Shown one piece after another: positions 54,562-64,000 of a stretch of 64,000 nucleotides of DNA; position 1 is the first letter of the stretch; each line of letters starts with the position of its first letter. The DNA is taken from contig NZ_CP085636.1 of the NCBI RefSeq assembly GCF_027571385.1, positions 682,001 to 746,000 on the forward strand, given 5' to 3'. The notes below the pieces were generated by a model that was given only the letters and a program-made list of their open reading frames with translations, was not told where the DNA came from and did no database searches. Both the position numbers and the translations under genes were made by a program. This DNA comes from Shewanella sp. MTB7. GTDB taxonomy: Bacteria; Pseudomonadota; Gammaproteobacteria; Enterobacterales; Shewanellaceae.

Positions 54562-55539
54562 TTAATTCTGTGCAATTTCGTCAAAATAGCGTTCCACCAT
54601 GGAACCTTGTTCTTCAACAGTTTCCAGCCGATTAAATTCGGCGCGGAATGGACGCTGTTCATCTTGGTCCAAATACCATCCAACATGTTTTCTAGCAAAA
54701 CGGATCCCCTTATAATCACCGTAAAGCGAGTATAAGTTTTTAAGGTGTTCCAGCATCACACGACGCTTTTCATCCACCTCAACAGGCGCTAGCTTGTTAC
54801 CCGTTTCCAGGTAATGTTGAATTTCTCGGAAAACCCAAGGCCGTCCTTGGGCGCCTCGTCCTATCATAAGAGCATCAACTCCCGTATGTTCGAGCACAAA
54901 AAGTGCCTTCTCAGGGGTGATGATATCTCCGTTCGCTATAACAGGGATCGAGATATTCTTTTTAATAGCCTTAATCGTGTCGTATTCAGCATTACCTTTA
55001 TACATGCACTGCCTAGTTCGGCCATGTACGGCTAACGCGGCGACACCACAATCTTCAGCTATCTGGGCGATTTGAACACCGTTCCTGTGTTCTGGAGCCC
55101 AACCAGTTCGAATTTTCAGTGTTACAGGCACATCAACTGCTGCGACCACGGCTTGTAAAATTGCTTTTACCTGCACAGGGTCTTGTAGTAGTGCTGAACC
55201 CGCTAGCTTTCTATTCACTTTCTTTGCAGGGCACCCCATATTGATATCGATGATCTGTGCGCCTTGTTGTACGTTGACAACAGCGGCATTAGCCATCAAT
55301 TCAGGATCGGCGCCTGCAATTTGTACTGATCGTATCCCATCTTCACCAGCATGAAGCATGCGCTGGCGACTTTTATCTGTGTCCCAAACATCGGGATTTG
55401 ATGAAAGCATCTCAGACACTGCCATGGCAGCACCGTATCGAAGACAAAGATTTCTAAAGGCTTGGTCTGTAACACCTGCCATTGGTGCCACGATCAGCTG
55501 ATTTTTCAGGTGATAGGGTCCAATCTGCATTTCCAACAT
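54562..55539 (-). CDS. dusB: tRNA-dihydrouridine synthase B
   Basis: 325 aa. FMN enzyme that reduces uridine to dihydrouridine in the tRNA D-loop (position 17 in E. coli). Seen: MAGVTDQAFRNL, MGCPAKKVNRKLAGSALL with the catalytic Cys, KIRTGW, AVHGRTR and IGRGAQGRPWVF. Co-transcribed with fis; prmA is upstream on the same strand. Confidence 0.96.
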   Translation of the reverse strand: MLEMQIGPYHLKNQLIVAPMAGVTDQAFRNLCLRYGAAMAVSEMLSSNPDVWDTDKSRQRMLHAGEDGIRSVQIAGADPELMANAAVVNVQQGAQIIDINMGCPAKKVNRKLAGSALLQDPVQVKAILQAVVAAVDVPVTLKIRTGWAPEHRNGVQIAQIAEDCGVAALAVHGRTRQCMYKGNAEYDTIKAIKKNISIPVIANGDIITPEKALFVLEHTGVDALMIGRGAQGRPWVFREIQHYLETGNKLAPVEVDEKRRVMLEHLKNLYSLYGDYKGIRFARKHVGWYLDQDEQRPFRAEFNRLETVEEQGSMVERYFDEIAQN

Positions 55540-55651
55540 ACCTAGAGCTTCAAAGGGGCGCTATAATACGACTTTTTTGGGCTGGTGAAAAGGTCAATAA
55601 ATGACCTGAGCAAAACTTTTTTGCTTGACTTTTGTAAGGCAAGAAGTCATT

Positions 55652-55672
55652 GGCAGCACTGGATGTGCTGCC
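55652..55672 (-). terminator. Hairpin between prmA and dusB
   Basis: GGCAGCAC and GTGCTGCC form a perfect 8-bp stem with a five-base loop, eight bases after the prmA stop codon. It lacks a U-tract on the minus strand, so it may only slow or attenuate transcription into dusB-fis. Confidence 0.4.
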
Positions 55673-55679
55673 GTTACCG

Positions 55680-56561
55680 TTATTTACGTATTCCTGTCAA
55701 GCGGCTCCACTCCTCTTTGTGAGCAGGCTCATCCATATCGAACCACTCAGTATAAAACTCGGCAACTTCCAGTGCTTGCTCTTTGAGTAGACCAGATAAT
55801 GCCAACAGACCGCCCGGTTTTACTTTTTCGGCAATCAGTGGTGCTAATTCTCTAAGTGGGCCTGCAAGTATGTTGGCGACTAAGATATCGGCCTTAAGAT
55901 CGGCTGGCTGATCTTCTGGAAGGTAGAGTGCAAGTTGATCTTCTACGCCATTTCGCTCTGCGTTGGCTTTAGATGCATCGATAGCTTGGTAATCAATATC
56001 AATACCCGTCACTTTGGTTGCGCCAAGTTTAAGAGCTGCGACGGCTAAAATGCCTGAACCACAGCCAAAATCTATCACCTCTTTATTTTCGAAGTTCAAG
56101 CCGTCTAACCATTCGAGACATAACGCGGTTGTTGGGTGAGTCCCTGTACCGAATGCAAGACCTGGATCGAGAATGATATTGACAGCTGTAGGGTCAGGGA
56201 TTTCACGCCAACTTGGACAGATCCATAAGCGATCGCCAAATTTAATCGGGTGGAAGTTATCCATCCACTCGCGTTCCCAATCTTTATCTTCTACTTGCTC
56301 AATCTTATAGCTGAAGTCTTTGCTTAGGTATGGCAGTAGCTTTAACTCCTCTACGACTAAGTTCAGATCGCGATCAGCGTCGAATAGGGCGGTAAGAACA
56401 GTGTGGTTCCACAGTGGTGCTTCGCCTAAAGTCGGCTCATAAATCGGCGTGTCTTTCCCATCTTCTAAGGTAATAGACAGTGATCCTATTTCCATTAATA
56501 GATCGCTTAGTGCATCGGCGTGTTCATTGTTGGTATCAATTTTTAACTGGATCCAAGGCAT
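55680..56561 (-). CDS. prmA: Ribosomal protein L11 methyltransferase
   Basis: 293 aa from the chosen start, equal to the E. coli length. It tri-methylates L11 with S-adenosylmethionine. [20 protein letters not shown] is the cofactor-binding motif; [22 protein letters not shown] is the family signature. The frame extends to 56606, but family alignment begins MPWIQLK, so 56561 is preferred. prmA, dusB and fis are collinear as in other gammaproteobacteria. Confidence 0.96.
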   Translation of the reverse strand: MPWIQLKIDTNNEHADALSDLLMEIGSLSITLEDGKDTPIYEPTLGEAPLWNHTVLTALFDADRDLNLVVEELKLLPYLSKDFSYKIEQVEDKDWEREWMDNFHPIKFGDRLWICPSWREIPDPTAVNIILDPGLAFGTGTHPTTALCLEWLDGLNFENKEVIDFGCGSGILAVAALKLGATKVTGIDIDYQAIDASKANAERNGVEDQLALYLPEDQPADLKADILVANILAGPLRELAPLIAEKVKPGGLLALSGLLKEQALEVAEFYTEWFDMDEPAHKEEWSRLTGIRK

Positions 56562-56606
56562 TGGGATCATCTCAAGGTAAGTGCTGCAATGAGCATATTG
56601 TACCAT

Positions 56607-56917
56607 GTGACATTTAAAGAGTGAGACAAATAAGAAGTAGGATCTGGAATTTGCTTTTTCTATGAGGTTTACTCGATTAATGTCGATAATTCTCTCTGGT
56701 TGTTCTGCGTTAATGATAAATATAAGCTTTTGAATTTTAGTGGTTAATTGGTATTACCTTTGTTTGGGATTATGTCTGTTGTTTGTGATGCAGTTCAAAA
56801 TTACATCGCTTAATGAGTGAGCTTGATCACGATTTTTTTGAGACGCTTTTGTCAGGAGAACTCTTCTTGTTATGGTGCTTAGATTGTAATAATGGCGACA
56901 CTAGGCGTGATAATAAT
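56607..56917 (+). promoter_or_regulatory. Promoter region of the frd operon with a CRP-like site
   Basis: 311 bp between divergent prmA and frdC. TGTGA-N6-TCAAA at 56784-56799 matches the CRP consensus (TGTGA-N6-TCACA) at nine of ten core positions. In Shewanella CRP, more than FNR, controls anaerobic respiration (known from S. oneidensis), which makes the site plausible. An FNR-like TTGAT-N4-ATTTT near 56822 is too weak to count. Confidence 0.45.
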
Positions 56918-57643
56918 ATGACAATGAGAACCATACTTCCCGCATCAAGTATTTCAGACTTAGCTGGAAATCCTTGGTCAGCTAGAGCCGATAAAATACA
57001 GAGTGCTACCGGATTATTGCTAGGGGGCTTTTTACTGGCTCATCTGCACTTTGAATCGAGTATTCTGTTAGGTAAGGAAGCTTTCTACCAGGTGGTACAG
57101 CTTTTAGAAGGGGGGATGTTTAGTGAGTCTGGCCATGGTTTTCCTTGGGTCACTCAGGTTTTCTCTGTCTTTATTCTTCTCGTTGTCATACTGCATGCCG
57201 CTATGGCATTGAGGCGTTTCCCTGTGCAACTGGGCCAATGGCGTGCACTGCGTCGCCACATGCATGGTATCAATCATAAAGACACTCATGCTTGGTTCTG
57301 GCAGTTGGTTACTGGCTTTATTTTATTCTTCTTAGCCCCTGTTCATATTTTTACCATGATCACTAATCCTGAAATCGGGCCTCATCTCTCTGCAGAGCGA
57401 GTTTATCTGGATAACGCGTGGTTACTCTATGCCCTTTTATTACCTGCTGTGGTGATCCACGCCATGATTGGACTCTATCGCGTGGCGATAAAGTGGGGAT
57501 TGACGAGCAATCGTGCGGGTTTACGTAAAGTGGCGAAGTTTATGATTGTCTACTTGCTCACCATCGGTGTGCTTAGTTTGGTTTCATATCTCTTTATTGG
57601 GGCGGATTTATCAACTCCAGTACAACCTTATGTGCCTAGCTAG
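56918..57643 (+). CDS. frdC: Fumarate reductase dihaem cytochrome b subunit
   Basis: 241 aa from the chosen start. It is the membrane anchor that passes electrons between quinol and FrdAB. It resembles Wolinella FrdC: QSATGLLLGGFLLAHLHF, HAAMALRRFP, FFLAPVHIFTM and VIHAMIGLYRVAIKWG. The four histidines equal the axial ligands of the two haems b, with five membrane segments. The frame opens at 56813, but residues 1-35 there have no family counterpart and include no targeting signal; ATG at 56918 fits better, though its ribosome binding site is weak. First gene of frdCAB. Confidence 0.9.
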   Translation: MTMRTILPASSISDLAGNPWSARADKIQSATGLLLGGFLLAHLHFESSILLGKEAFYQVVQLLEGGMFSESGHGFPWVTQVFSVFILLVVILHAAMALRRFPVQLGQWRALRRHMHGINHKDTHAWFWQLVTGFILFFLAPVHIFTMITNPEIGPHLSAERVYLDNAWLLYALLLPAVVIHAMIGLYRVAIKWGLTSNRAGLRKVAKFMIVYLLTIGVLSLVSYLFIGADLSTPVQPYVPS

Positions 57644-57791
57644 TGGTTTTTGAGGAATGACACTTATTTGATGTTAATGAAACCATTAAAGATGAGTGTT
57701 TAGTTGTTAATTGATAGAAATAATGATGCCCTCAAGCCTATTGCCAAGCCACTTGGAAATGCAGGATTCAGTGGGAATATAAGGAGCAAGT

Positions 57792-59816
57792 GTGAAACTG
57801 ATATATACGGATTCTTTGGTGATCGGTGCTGGATTGGCTGGTCTCAGAGTGGCTATCGCGTCGAAAGAGCGTGGCTTGGATGCAGTCGTGCTGTCACTTA
57901 TTCCAGCTAAGCGTTCGCACTCTGCTGCCGCTCAAGGCGGTATGCAAGCGAGTTTAGGCAACACCGTCAAGGGGATGGGTGATGATGAAGATATCCATTT
58001 TCAAGATACGGTTAAAGGGTCTGATTGGGGCTGCGATCAAGAGGTTGCCCGCATGTTTGCCCATTGTGCGCCCAAAGCGGTGCGTGAGCTCACTCACTGG
58101 GGTGTTCCCTGGACACGGGTGACTAAGGGGCCGCGTCAGGTGGTGGTTAATGCCGAAAAAGTCACCATCGAAGAGGCCGAAGAGGCTCATGGTCTGATTA
58201 ATGCCCGTGATTTTGGTGGTACTAAAAAATGGCGCACCTGCTATACCGCTGATGGTACCGGTCACTCTCTTTTATATGCCGTGGACAATAAAGCCATCTC
58301 GTTAGGGATCCCTGTGCATGAACGTGTCGAAGCGCTCTCATTGATCCACGATGGCAAGCGTTGCCAAGGTGTGGTTGCCCGTTGTCTGATAACGGGGGAG
58401 CTGAGGGCCTATATCGCCAAGTCGACCACCATAGCCACTGGAGGCTATGGGCGTATTTATGAGGTATCTACCAATGCCATTATCTGTGAAGGAACGGGTC
58501 AGGCGCTCGCGCTGGAAACTGGTGTGGCTAAGCTAGGTAATATGGAGGCGGTGCAGTTTCATCCGACCGCCATTGTACCTGTGGGTATTTTGACCACTGA
58601 AGGTTGCCGTGGTGATGGTGGCTTGCTTAGGGATAAAGATGGTCATCGTTTTATGCCAGATTATGAGCCAGAAAAGAAAGAATTGGCCTCCCGTGACGTA
58701 GTATCACGCCGAATGACAGAGCATATGCGTAAAGGCAAGGGCGTTGATAGTCCTTATGGCCCACATCTATGGCTGGATATTACCCTATTGGGCCGTAAGC
58801 ATGTGGAGACTAACCTGCGTGAAGTGAAAGAGATCTGTGAGAGCTTCTTAGGTATCGACCCTGCTAAAGATTGGATCCCCGTTCGCCCGACACAACATTA
58901 TTCAATGGGCGGCATACGCACAGATAAAACCGGACAGAGCCCACAACTAAAAGGCCTGTTTAGCGTTGGTGAAGCGGCATGTTGGGACATGCATGGATTC
59001 AATCGACTCGGGGGGAACTCGTTGGCGGAAACCGTGGTTGGCGGTATGATCATTGGTAAGTATGTGGCCGATTTTTGTGAAGAAAACAACTTAGAGATTA
59101 GTACTGATTTAGCTGAGTCTTTTGTCGATAAGGTGCGTGGTGAGATAGATGAGCTCATCGAGGGCGAGGGCACCGAAAATCCTTTTGTTTTAAGAAAAGA
59201 GATGGAACGCATCATGATGGCTTACGTGGGCATTTTCCGTAATGGTCCCGAGCTGGACAAAGCAGTGTCTGAGCTGCAAACCTTGCTTAAACGGGCGAAA
59301 TCATTAGGCCTGAAATGTAAGAAACGCCATGCCAATCCTGAGCTCGTCGAAGCGCTAAGGGTGAGGCGCATGCTTAAGGTGGCGCTAACGGTGGCCTGTG
59401 GTGCGGCAGCTCGCACAGAGAGTCGTGGTGCACACGCTAGAGAAGATTTTCCTCAACGTAATGATAAAGATTGGTTGAACCGTACCTTAGCCTGTTGGCC
59501 AGATGAAAACTCGCTTTCACCTGAACTGAGTTATGAGCAGCTTGATGTGATGAAAATGGAGTTACCTCCAGGCTATCGTGGCTATGGCATTAACAATGCG
59601 ATAGCTCATCCGAATACCGGGAAGCGCGAGCATGAGATCACGCAAATCTTAAGTCGGCTTGGCGATGATGCTGACCGGCATCAACGTCAGCATGCTCTGA
59701 TGCCATTTAACGTTCCGCAATCACTAATGGCCAAGAATGAACGATTGACTGAAAAATTTGATATGGCTTTACCTCCAGCGATAGGTGAAGAGTCCGTAGG
59801 AGAGCAAGCATTATGA
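57792..59816 (+). CDS. frdA: Fumarate reductase flavoprotein subunit
   Basis: 674 aa. It reduces fumarate to succinate on the cytoplasmic side in anaerobic respiration. [21 protein letters not shown] binds FAD and [15 protein letters not shown] holds the covalent-FAD histidine; [18 protein letters not shown] and [12 protein letters not shown] motifs complete the fold. Start is GTG at 57792 with AAGGAG five bases upstream. Overlaps frdB by four bases. The Wolinella-type C-A-B order and dihaem anchor differ from E. coli frdABCD. Confidence 0.95.
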   Translation: MKLIYTDSLVIGAGLAGLRVAIASKERGLDAVVLSLIPAKRSHSAAAQGGMQASLGNTVKGMGDDEDIHFQDTVKGSDWGCDQEVARMFAHCAPKAVRELTHWGVPWTRVTKGPRQVVVNAEKVTIEEAEEAHGLINARDFGGTKKWRTCYTADGTGHSLLYAVDNKAISLGIPVHERVEALSLIHDGKRCQGVVARCLITGELRAYIAKSTTIATGGYGRIYEVSTNAIICEGTGQALALETGVAKLGNMEAVQFHPTAIVPVGILTTEGCRGDGGLLRDKDGHRFMPDYEPEKKELASRDVVSRRMTEHMRKGKGVDSPYGPHLWLDITLLGRKHVETNLREVKEICESFLGIDPAKDWIPVRPTQHYSMGGIRTDKTGQSPQLKGLFSVGEAACWDMHGFNRLGGNSLAETVVGGMIIGKYVADFCEENNLEISTDLAESFVDKVRGEIDELIEGEGTENPFVLRKEMERIMMAYVGIFRNGPELDKAVSELQTLLKRAKSLGLKCKKRHANPELVEALRVRRMLKVALTVACGAAARTESRGAHAREDFPQRNDKDWLNRTLACWPDENSLSPELSYEQLDVMKMELPPGYRGYGINNAIAHPNTGKREHEITQILSRLGDDADRHQRQHALMPFNVPQSLMAKNERLTEKFDMALPPAIGEESVGEQAL

Positions 59817-60544
59817 GTCAGGGTCGCACATTAACGTTTAATATCTTTCGCTATGATCCGCAAGAGAGCGGCGATAAGCCTAAAATGGTTCAATATCAGA
59901 TTGAAGAGACGCCAGGAATGTCGGTGTTTATTGCGCTAAATATATTGCGTGAACAACAAGATACTTCATTGCAGTTTGATTTTGTTTGCCGAGCAGGGAT
60001 CTGCGGCAGTTGCGCCATGGTGATCAATGGTTTTCCCACCTTGGCGTGTCGTACGTTAACCAGCAAGTATCCGCAAGGTGAAATCACCTTGATGCCATTG
60101 CCGGGTTTTGAGTTGATTGGCGATCTGTCCGTGAACACAGGTAAGTTTATGCGTGAACTAGCTGAACGTTTAAAGCTGTGGCTGCACCCGAATGTGGATG
60201 ATATGGATGTGCACCGTCTCGAAGCGCCTATGGCACCAGAGGAGGCCGCTAAACTCTATGAATTAGAGCGCTGTGTCGAATGCGGTGTGTGTGTCTCAGC
60301 TTGTGCGACTAAGCAGATGCGGGAAACCTTTGTTGGAGCTGTCGGCATGATGAAGCTGGCTCGTTTTGAACTCGATAGCCGAGATCAGCGAGGCGTCGAG
60401 GATTTCTACCATGTGATCGGTAATCAAGACGGGGTCTTTGGTTGTATGACTCTACTGGGTTGTCAGGATAACTGTCCGAAAGACCTGCCTCACATGCAAC
60501 AGATAGCGTATTTACGCCGCAAGATGGCTGTTGCATTGGTTTAG
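59813..60544 (+). CDS. frdB: Fumarate reductase iron-sulfur subunit
   Basis: 243 aa. Carries electrons from FrdC haems to FrdA. Cysteine sets are visible: CRAGICGSC plus a downstream CRT (2Fe-2S), [11 protein letters not shown] (4Fe-4S) and [14 protein letters not shown] (3Fe-4S region). ATG overlaps the frdA stop. Last gene of the operon, before an intrinsic terminator. Confidence 0.95.
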   Translation: MSQGRTLTFNIFRYDPQESGDKPKMVQYQIEETPGMSVFIALNILREQQDTSLQFDFVCRAGICGSCAMVINGFPTLACRTLTSKYPQGEITLMPLPGFELIGDLSVNTGKFMRELAERLKLWLHPNVDDMDVHRLEAPMAPEEAAKLYELERCVECGVCVSACATKQMRETFVGAVGMMKLARFELDSRDQRGVEDFYHVIGNQDGVFGCMTLLGCQDNCPKDLPHMQQIAYLRRKMAVALV

Positions 60545-60575
60545 AACATCAGTTTAGGCCTCTGATTGATTGATT

Positions 60576-60610
60576 GAAAGTCTGTTTAACGCAGGCTTTC
60601 TTTTTTCTTT
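60576..60610 (+). terminator. Intrinsic terminator after frdB
   Basis: GAAAGTCTG and CAGGCTTTC (one G-T pair) form a 9-bp stem with a seven-base loop, followed by TTTTTTCTTT. It lies 32 bases after the frdB stop codon and separates the operon from the LysR gene. Confidence 0.9.
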
Positions 60611-60655
60611 AATCCCCCATAGCATGACACTCAAGTACTTTTTGGGTTAGACCTG

Positions 60656-61558
60656 ATGCAGATAAATGATCTCAAACTTTTCGTTCGAGTCGCTGATTGC
60701 GGCAACATAACGGCTGCAGCAACTGAGTTGGACATCTCTCCAGCGTCAGCCAGTGCAGCGCTTAAGCGCTTGGAGAAGCAGCTTGAAACGAGCCTGTTTA
60801 TCCGCAGTACCCGCAGTTTGAGACTGACTGATACCGGTGAGCGTTATCTTATTCATTGTCGCAAAGCCCTTACTGACTTAACACTAGGTCAGCAGGCCAT
60901 TGATGATGTGAAGGAAAAAATATCTGGCGTTGTTAGACTTGCGCTTCCTTCGGATGTGGGCCGAAATGTGTTACAGCCTTGGCTGGATAGTTTTATGGAC
61001 GAGTATCCTGAGTTAAGACTTAGATTACACATCGGCGATACCTTATCGGACTTTTATCACGACAAGATAGATGTAGCTCTGCGATCTGGCACCCCAAAAG
61101 ACTCTTCGTTAGTGGCTTTTAAAATTTGTTCGGCTAATCGTGTGTTGTGTGCGTCTCCTGAATATATTGCTAAGCGAGGAAGCGTTGAATCAATTGATCA
61201 ACTTGCTGAACATGATTGTCTTTTTTTCATGTTAGATGAACGTACTCATGACCAGTGGAGTTTTACTCAACATGGACGTGAATTCAAAGCTCTAGTAACA
61301 GGTAAACGTACCTGTAATGATGCTGATATTGCGCGTCGTTGGGCTGTTGCGGGCAAAGGCGTTGTCTATAAGTCATCACTGGACTTAGGTGAAGATATCG
61401 CAAGTGGCAGGTTAATATCTATGTTGACCGATTACGAGGGAGAATCGGCTGATCTATATTTAGTGTGCCCAGGAAGAGAGCATGTAACGCCCGTGGTCTT
61501 GTTACTGAGAGATATGCTTAGGCAGAGATGTAAGCAGAGGTTGGAAATTAGTAGCTAG
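60656..61558 (+). CDS. LysR-type transcriptional regulator
   Basis: 300 aa. N-terminal helix-turn-helix (about 2-60; LKLFVRVADCGNITAAATEL and LDISPASASAALKRLEKQL) and a C-terminal substrate-binding-like domain (about 90-295). It resembles the subgroup with SPASASAALKRLE repeats that often regulates a neighbouring gene or transporter. There is no divergent target; the nearest upstream genes are frdCAB and the next genes, rho and trxA, are convergent, so the target is unknown. Confidence 0.88.
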   Translation: MQINDLKLFVRVADCGNITAAATELDISPASASAALKRLEKQLETSLFIRSTRSLRLTDTGERYLIHCRKALTDLTLGQQAIDDVKEKISGVVRLALPSDVGRNVLQPWLDSFMDEYPELRLRLHIGDTLSDFYHDKIDVALRSGTPKDSSLVAFKICSANRVLCASPEYIAKRGSVESIDQLAEHDCLFFMLDERTHDQWSFTQHGREFKALVTGKRTCNDADIARRWAVAGKGVVYKSSLDLGEDIASGRLISMLTDYEGESADLYLVCPGREHVTPVVLLLRDMLRQRCKQRLEISS

Positions 61559-61614
61559 AATCTAGGAGTCCTTGGTAAAACTTCATAACTCTTTATTACA
61601 AGCAGTCCAGACAT

Positions 61615-61645
61615 AAAAAAGCCGCAACGAGTGCGGCTTTTCTTT
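61615..61645. terminator. Bidirectional terminator between the LysR gene and rho
   Basis: AAAAAAGCCGCA and TGCGGCTTTT form a 6-bp GC stem with a five-base loop (ACGAG), with an A-tract before and a T-tract after. It lies between convergent genes and can stop both. Confidence 0.88.
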
Positions 61646-61653
61646 ATGCTTTT

Positions 61654-61681
61654 TAGAACCTAGAACCTAGAACCTAGAACT
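61654..61681. repeat. Tandem heptamer (TAGAACC), about four copies
   Basis: Three exact TAGAACC copies and a partial fourth (TAGAACT) lie just before the rho stop codon on the plus strand. A related TAGAATCTAGG stands at the end of the LysR gene. It is a short tandem repeat prone to slippage; no function is known. Confidence 0.75.
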
Positions 61682-61683
61682 TA

Positions 61684-62949
61684 TTAACTCTTAGCGCGTT
61701 TCATCGCGGTGAAGAACTCTTCGTTAGTCTTGGTCATAGCCAATTTGTCGATAAGGAACTCCATACCAGTAACTTCATCCATTGGGTGTAAGATTTTACG
61801 TAAAATCCACATTTTCTGAAGTTCATCAGGTGTTGTAAGTTTCTCTTCACGACGAGTACCGCTGCGGTTAAAGTCGATAGCAGGGAAGACTCGCTTTTCA
61901 GCCGCTTTACGAGAAAGGTGTAACTCTTGGTTACCAGTACCTTTAAACTCTTCGTAGATGACTTCATCCATTTTAGAGCCGGTATCAACCAGTGCCGTAG
62001 CGATAATGGTTAAGCTACCGCCGTTCTCGATGTTACGAGCTGCACCGAAGAAACGCTTAGGACGGTGTAGTGCGTTAGCATCTACACCACCGGTAAGCAC
62101 TTTACCTGATGATGGGATAACGGTGTTGTAAGCACGTGCAAGACGTGTGATTGAGTCGAGTAAGATAACAACATCTTTCTTGTGCTCTACCAGACGCTTA
62201 GCTTTTTCGATAACCATTTCGGCTACCTGTACGTGACGACTTGCTGGCTCATCGAAGGTAGAAGCAATAACTTCACCTTTTACCATACGCTGCATCTCAG
62301 TGACTTCTTCCGGACGCTCATCGATAAGTAGAACCATCAATACAACATCTGGATTATTGTAAGCAATGCTTTGGGCAATGTTTTGCAGTAATAATGTTTT
62401 ACCCGCTTTTGGCGGTGCAACAATCAAACCACGCTGGCCTTTACCAATGGGTGAACATAGGTCGAGAATACGTGAAGTAATATCTTCAGTCGAACCATTA
62501 CCACGTTCCATACGCATACGTTCTTCTGCATGGAGTGGAGTGAGGTTTTCGAATAAGATTTTTGTGCGGGAGTTTTCTGGCTTGTCAAAGTTGACTTCAG
62601 ATACTTTCAAAAGTGCGAAATAACGTTCGCCCTCTTTAGGTGGTCTAATTTTACCAAAAACAGAATCACCTGTTCGTAAGCTGAAGCGACGGATCTGGCT
62701 TGGAGAGACATAAATGTCATCTGGACCAGCTAAGTAAGAGGCGTCACCACTACGAAGGAAACCGAAACCGTCCTGCAGAATTTCTAAGACACCACCACCG
62801 AAAATATCTTCACCGCTTTTGGCGTGGGCTTTAAGGATTGAAAATATAATGTCCTGTTTACGTGCTCGAGCTGGATTTTCAACGTTCATTTCTTGAGCAA
62901 GTAATACTAAGTCTGAAATCGGTGTGTCTTTTAGTTCTGATAAATTCAT
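61684..62949 (-). CDS. rho: Transcription termination factor Rho
   Basis: 421 aa, close to the 419 aa of E. coli. RNA-dependent ATPase hexamer that ends transcripts. N-terminal helical domain and OSB RNA-binding site ([23 protein letters not shown]), then Walker A ([15 protein letters not shown]), Walker B ([17 protein letters not shown]) and the Q-loop/R-loop region before GTRREEKL. The start has GGAG upstream. The upstream leader (62950-63208) holds no gene but includes a strong hairpin. Confidence 0.97.
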   Translation of the reverse strand: MNLSELKDTPISDLVLLAQEMNVENPARARKQDIIFSILKAHAKSGEDIFGGGVLEILQDGFGFLRSGDASYLAGPDDIYVSPSQIRRFSLRTGDSVFGKIRPPKEGERYFALLKVSEVNFDKPENSRTKILFENLTPLHAEERMRMERGNGSTEDITSRILDLCSPIGKGQRGLIVAPPKAGKTLLLQNIAQSIAYNNPDVVLMVLLIDERPEEVTEMQRMVKGEVIASTFDEPASRHVQVAEMVIEKAKRLVEHKKDVVILLDSITRLARAYNTVIPSSGKVLTGGVDANALHRPKRFFGAARNIENGGSLTIIATALVDTGSKMDEVIYEEFKGTGNQELHLSRKAAEKRVFPAIDFNRSGTRREEKLTTPDELQKMWILRKILHPMDEVTGMEFLIDKLAMTKTNEEFFTAMKRAKS

Positions 62950-63104
62950 CTTGGAGGGTCTTTTTATGCGAGATAAGGCTATTTAAATTCAATGGTTCAT
63001 AAAACGATGGGATATTGAACGAATAGCGAGATGTGGTTAATTAGAAATAGGTCTGGTTATTAAAGTAGCACTATAGTCGCTGCGCGTCTAGATATTTAGC
63101 TAAA

Positions 63105-63137
63105 CCAGACACAATTTATTGCATAACTTGTGTCTGG
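63105..63137 (-). terminator. 10-bp perfect hairpin between trxA and rho
   Basis: CCAGACACAA (63105-63114) and TTGTGTCTGG (63128-63137) are perfect complements with a 13-base loop, about 70 bases after the trxA stop codon. On the minus strand it is followed by TTTAG only, so it may be a weak terminator for trxA or part of a rho leader that controls its own expression. Confidence 0.5.
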
Positions 63138-63208
63138 CGTCACTTTTAGATACTGAACTTGGTTATGTATTCTTGATATATAAGCTACAGAACCGAATAA
63201 GTGCAGTA

Positions 63209-63535
63209 TTAAAGTTGTGCGTCAATGAACTCTTTAAGCTGAGTCTTAGAAAGAGCACCGACTTTAGTGCTGGCAAGCTCACCATTTTTGAAAATAAGTA
63301 ACGTTGGAATACCACGAACACCATATTTAGCAGGTGAAACCGTGTTTTGATCGACATTCATTTTTGCAATAGTTACTCTGCCTTCATACTCGTCAGCAAC
63401 GTCATCTAAGATAGGCGCTATCATTTTACATGGTCCGCACCATTCGGCCCAAAAGTCGACGACGACAGGTAGTGTTGAGTTAATTACGTCATTTTCGAAG
63501 CTGTCGTCACTTAAATGTACTATTTTGTCGCTCAT
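63209..63535 (-). CDS. trxA: Thioredoxin 1
   Basis: 108 aa, the usual length. Disulfide reductase of the cytoplasm; active site WCGPC within [14 protein letters not shown], plus the cis-Pro motif RGIPTLL. Start ATG at 63535 has a GGAG-like site. It is divergent from rhlB and followed by rho, the arrangement known from E. coli and Shewanella. Confidence 0.97.
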   Translation of the reverse strand: MSDKIVHLSDDSFENDVINSTLPVVVDFWAEWCGPCKMIAPILDDVADEYEGRVTIAKMNVDQNTVSPAKYGVRGIPTLLIFKNGELASTKVGALSKTQLKEFIDAQL

Positions 63536-63710
63536 GATGTTCTCCAGTTAGGTTGCCATTGCTGGTTTGTTAATGGCTTAACCTGTATATTGGGATTGAA
63601 AAATAACTTTTCAAGGCATTAATTTTAGCCTTTAAAGCTAGTTTTTATTATTAGTCGCTATTTCAAACGATTGAGTTTCTTATTGCAACCCTAACTGGTA
63701 TGCTGCCGCT

Positions 63711-64000
63711 ATGAGCGAAACACATTTATCAAATCAAAAGTTTGCCGACTTTTCTCTTCATGAAGGGATAAAAACAGCACTTAACGAGAGCGGTTTTGAA
63801 TTTTGTACGCCGATTCAAGCCCTATCTATACCTATACTATTACAGAAAAAAGATATTGCTGGCCAAGCCCAGACGGGAACAGGAAAAACATTAGCTTTTC
63901 TTGTTGCGACCTTTGAGCATCTTCTTTCTACTCCAATTCCAGAAGGACGTCAGATTAATCAGCCTAGAGCGATGATTATGGCGCCAACACGTGAATTGGC
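63711..64000 (+). CDS. rhlB: DEAD-box RNA helicase RhlB (partial)
   Basis: About 97 codons are visible before the right edge. [19 protein letters not shown] matches the RhlB N-terminus; the Q-motif ([16 protein letters not shown]), Walker A (AQTGTGKT) and PTREL follow. RhlB unwinds structured RNA in the degradosome with RNase E. Divergent from trxA. Confidence 0.95.
   Translation, partial: MSETHLSNQKFADFSLHEGIKTALNESGFEFCTPIQALSIPILLQKKDIAGQAQTGTGKTLAFLVATFEHLLSTPIPEGRQINQPRAMIMAPTREL

Noticed and set aside
56562..56606. Upstream extension of prmA by 15 codons.
   Set aside because: The family begins MPWIQLK, and the shorter protein is exactly 293 aa as in E. coli.
56822..56836. FNR-like site TTGAT-N4-ATTTT before frdC.
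   Set aside because: The right half matches only two of five consensus bases.
56813..56917. Upstream extension of frdC by 35 codons.
   Set aside because: It has no match to FrdC N-termini and overlaps the likely promoter leader; the inner ATG at 56918 gives the usual length.

Overview
The window looks like a chromosome segment of a marine Shewanella-type gammaproteobacterium. This rests on protein-level resemblance of the core genes and on gene order: hemCDXY next to a giant LapA/BpfA-type adhesin; cyaA-cyaY-lptM-lysA-dapF-DUF484-xerC-yigB; prmA-dusB-fis; a Wolinella-type frdCAB operon; and rho, trxA and rhlB. No rRNA, tRNA, CRISPR array or insertion sequence was seen.

Layout. (1) 1-33235, minus strand: two giant, repeat-filled adhesin genes lie head to tail. 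Adhesin A (17225 down past the left edge) has about 45 Ig-like units of about 109 aa, each with an EF-hand-like Asp-x-Asn-x-Asp-Gly loop. The units are organised into 15-unit blocks of about 4.92 kb; the two blocks farthest from the N-terminus are almost identical. Adhesin B (33235 to 17934) has the same N-terminus, then 29 units of 108 aa, a composite distal head and a type I secretion C-terminus. (2) 33780-38136: hemC-hemD-hemX-hemY, divergent from cyaA. (3) 38137-47414: cyaA, an AT-rich MFS transporter that looks inserted, cyaY (minus), then lptM-lysA-dapF-DUF484-xerC-yigB. (4) 47503-51125, minus: adhesin C, with a von Willebrand A domain and RTX repeats. (5) 51578-54237: a Ric/YtfE iron-sulfur repair protein, a Kelch-repeat periplasmic protein and a broken small reading frame. 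(6) 54238-56561, minus: prmA-dusB-fis. (7) 56918-60544: frdC-frdA-frdB, then a LysR regulator. (8) rho and trxA (minus) and the start of rhlB (plus).

How the parts fit. All three adhesins carry an N-terminal retention module with the TAAG peptide cut by LapG-type periplasmic proteases, so one LapD/LapG pair could control all of them. No LapD, LapG or type I secretion genes are in the window; the sequence stops inside adhesin A, and those genes may lie beyond the left edge. The haem genes, cyaA (cAMP), a CRP-like site before frdC and the frd operon make a plausible link to anaerobic respiration.

Main anomaly: all three adhesin genes are broken by small indels, while no recognised housekeeping gene is. 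In adhesin A a +1/-1 pair in poly-G runs is absent from the sister block; B has a +3/-1 event inside one repeat; C has a -1 event in its von Willebrand A domain. Recent inactivation, phase-variable slippage and sequencing or assembly error cannot be told apart from sequence alone.
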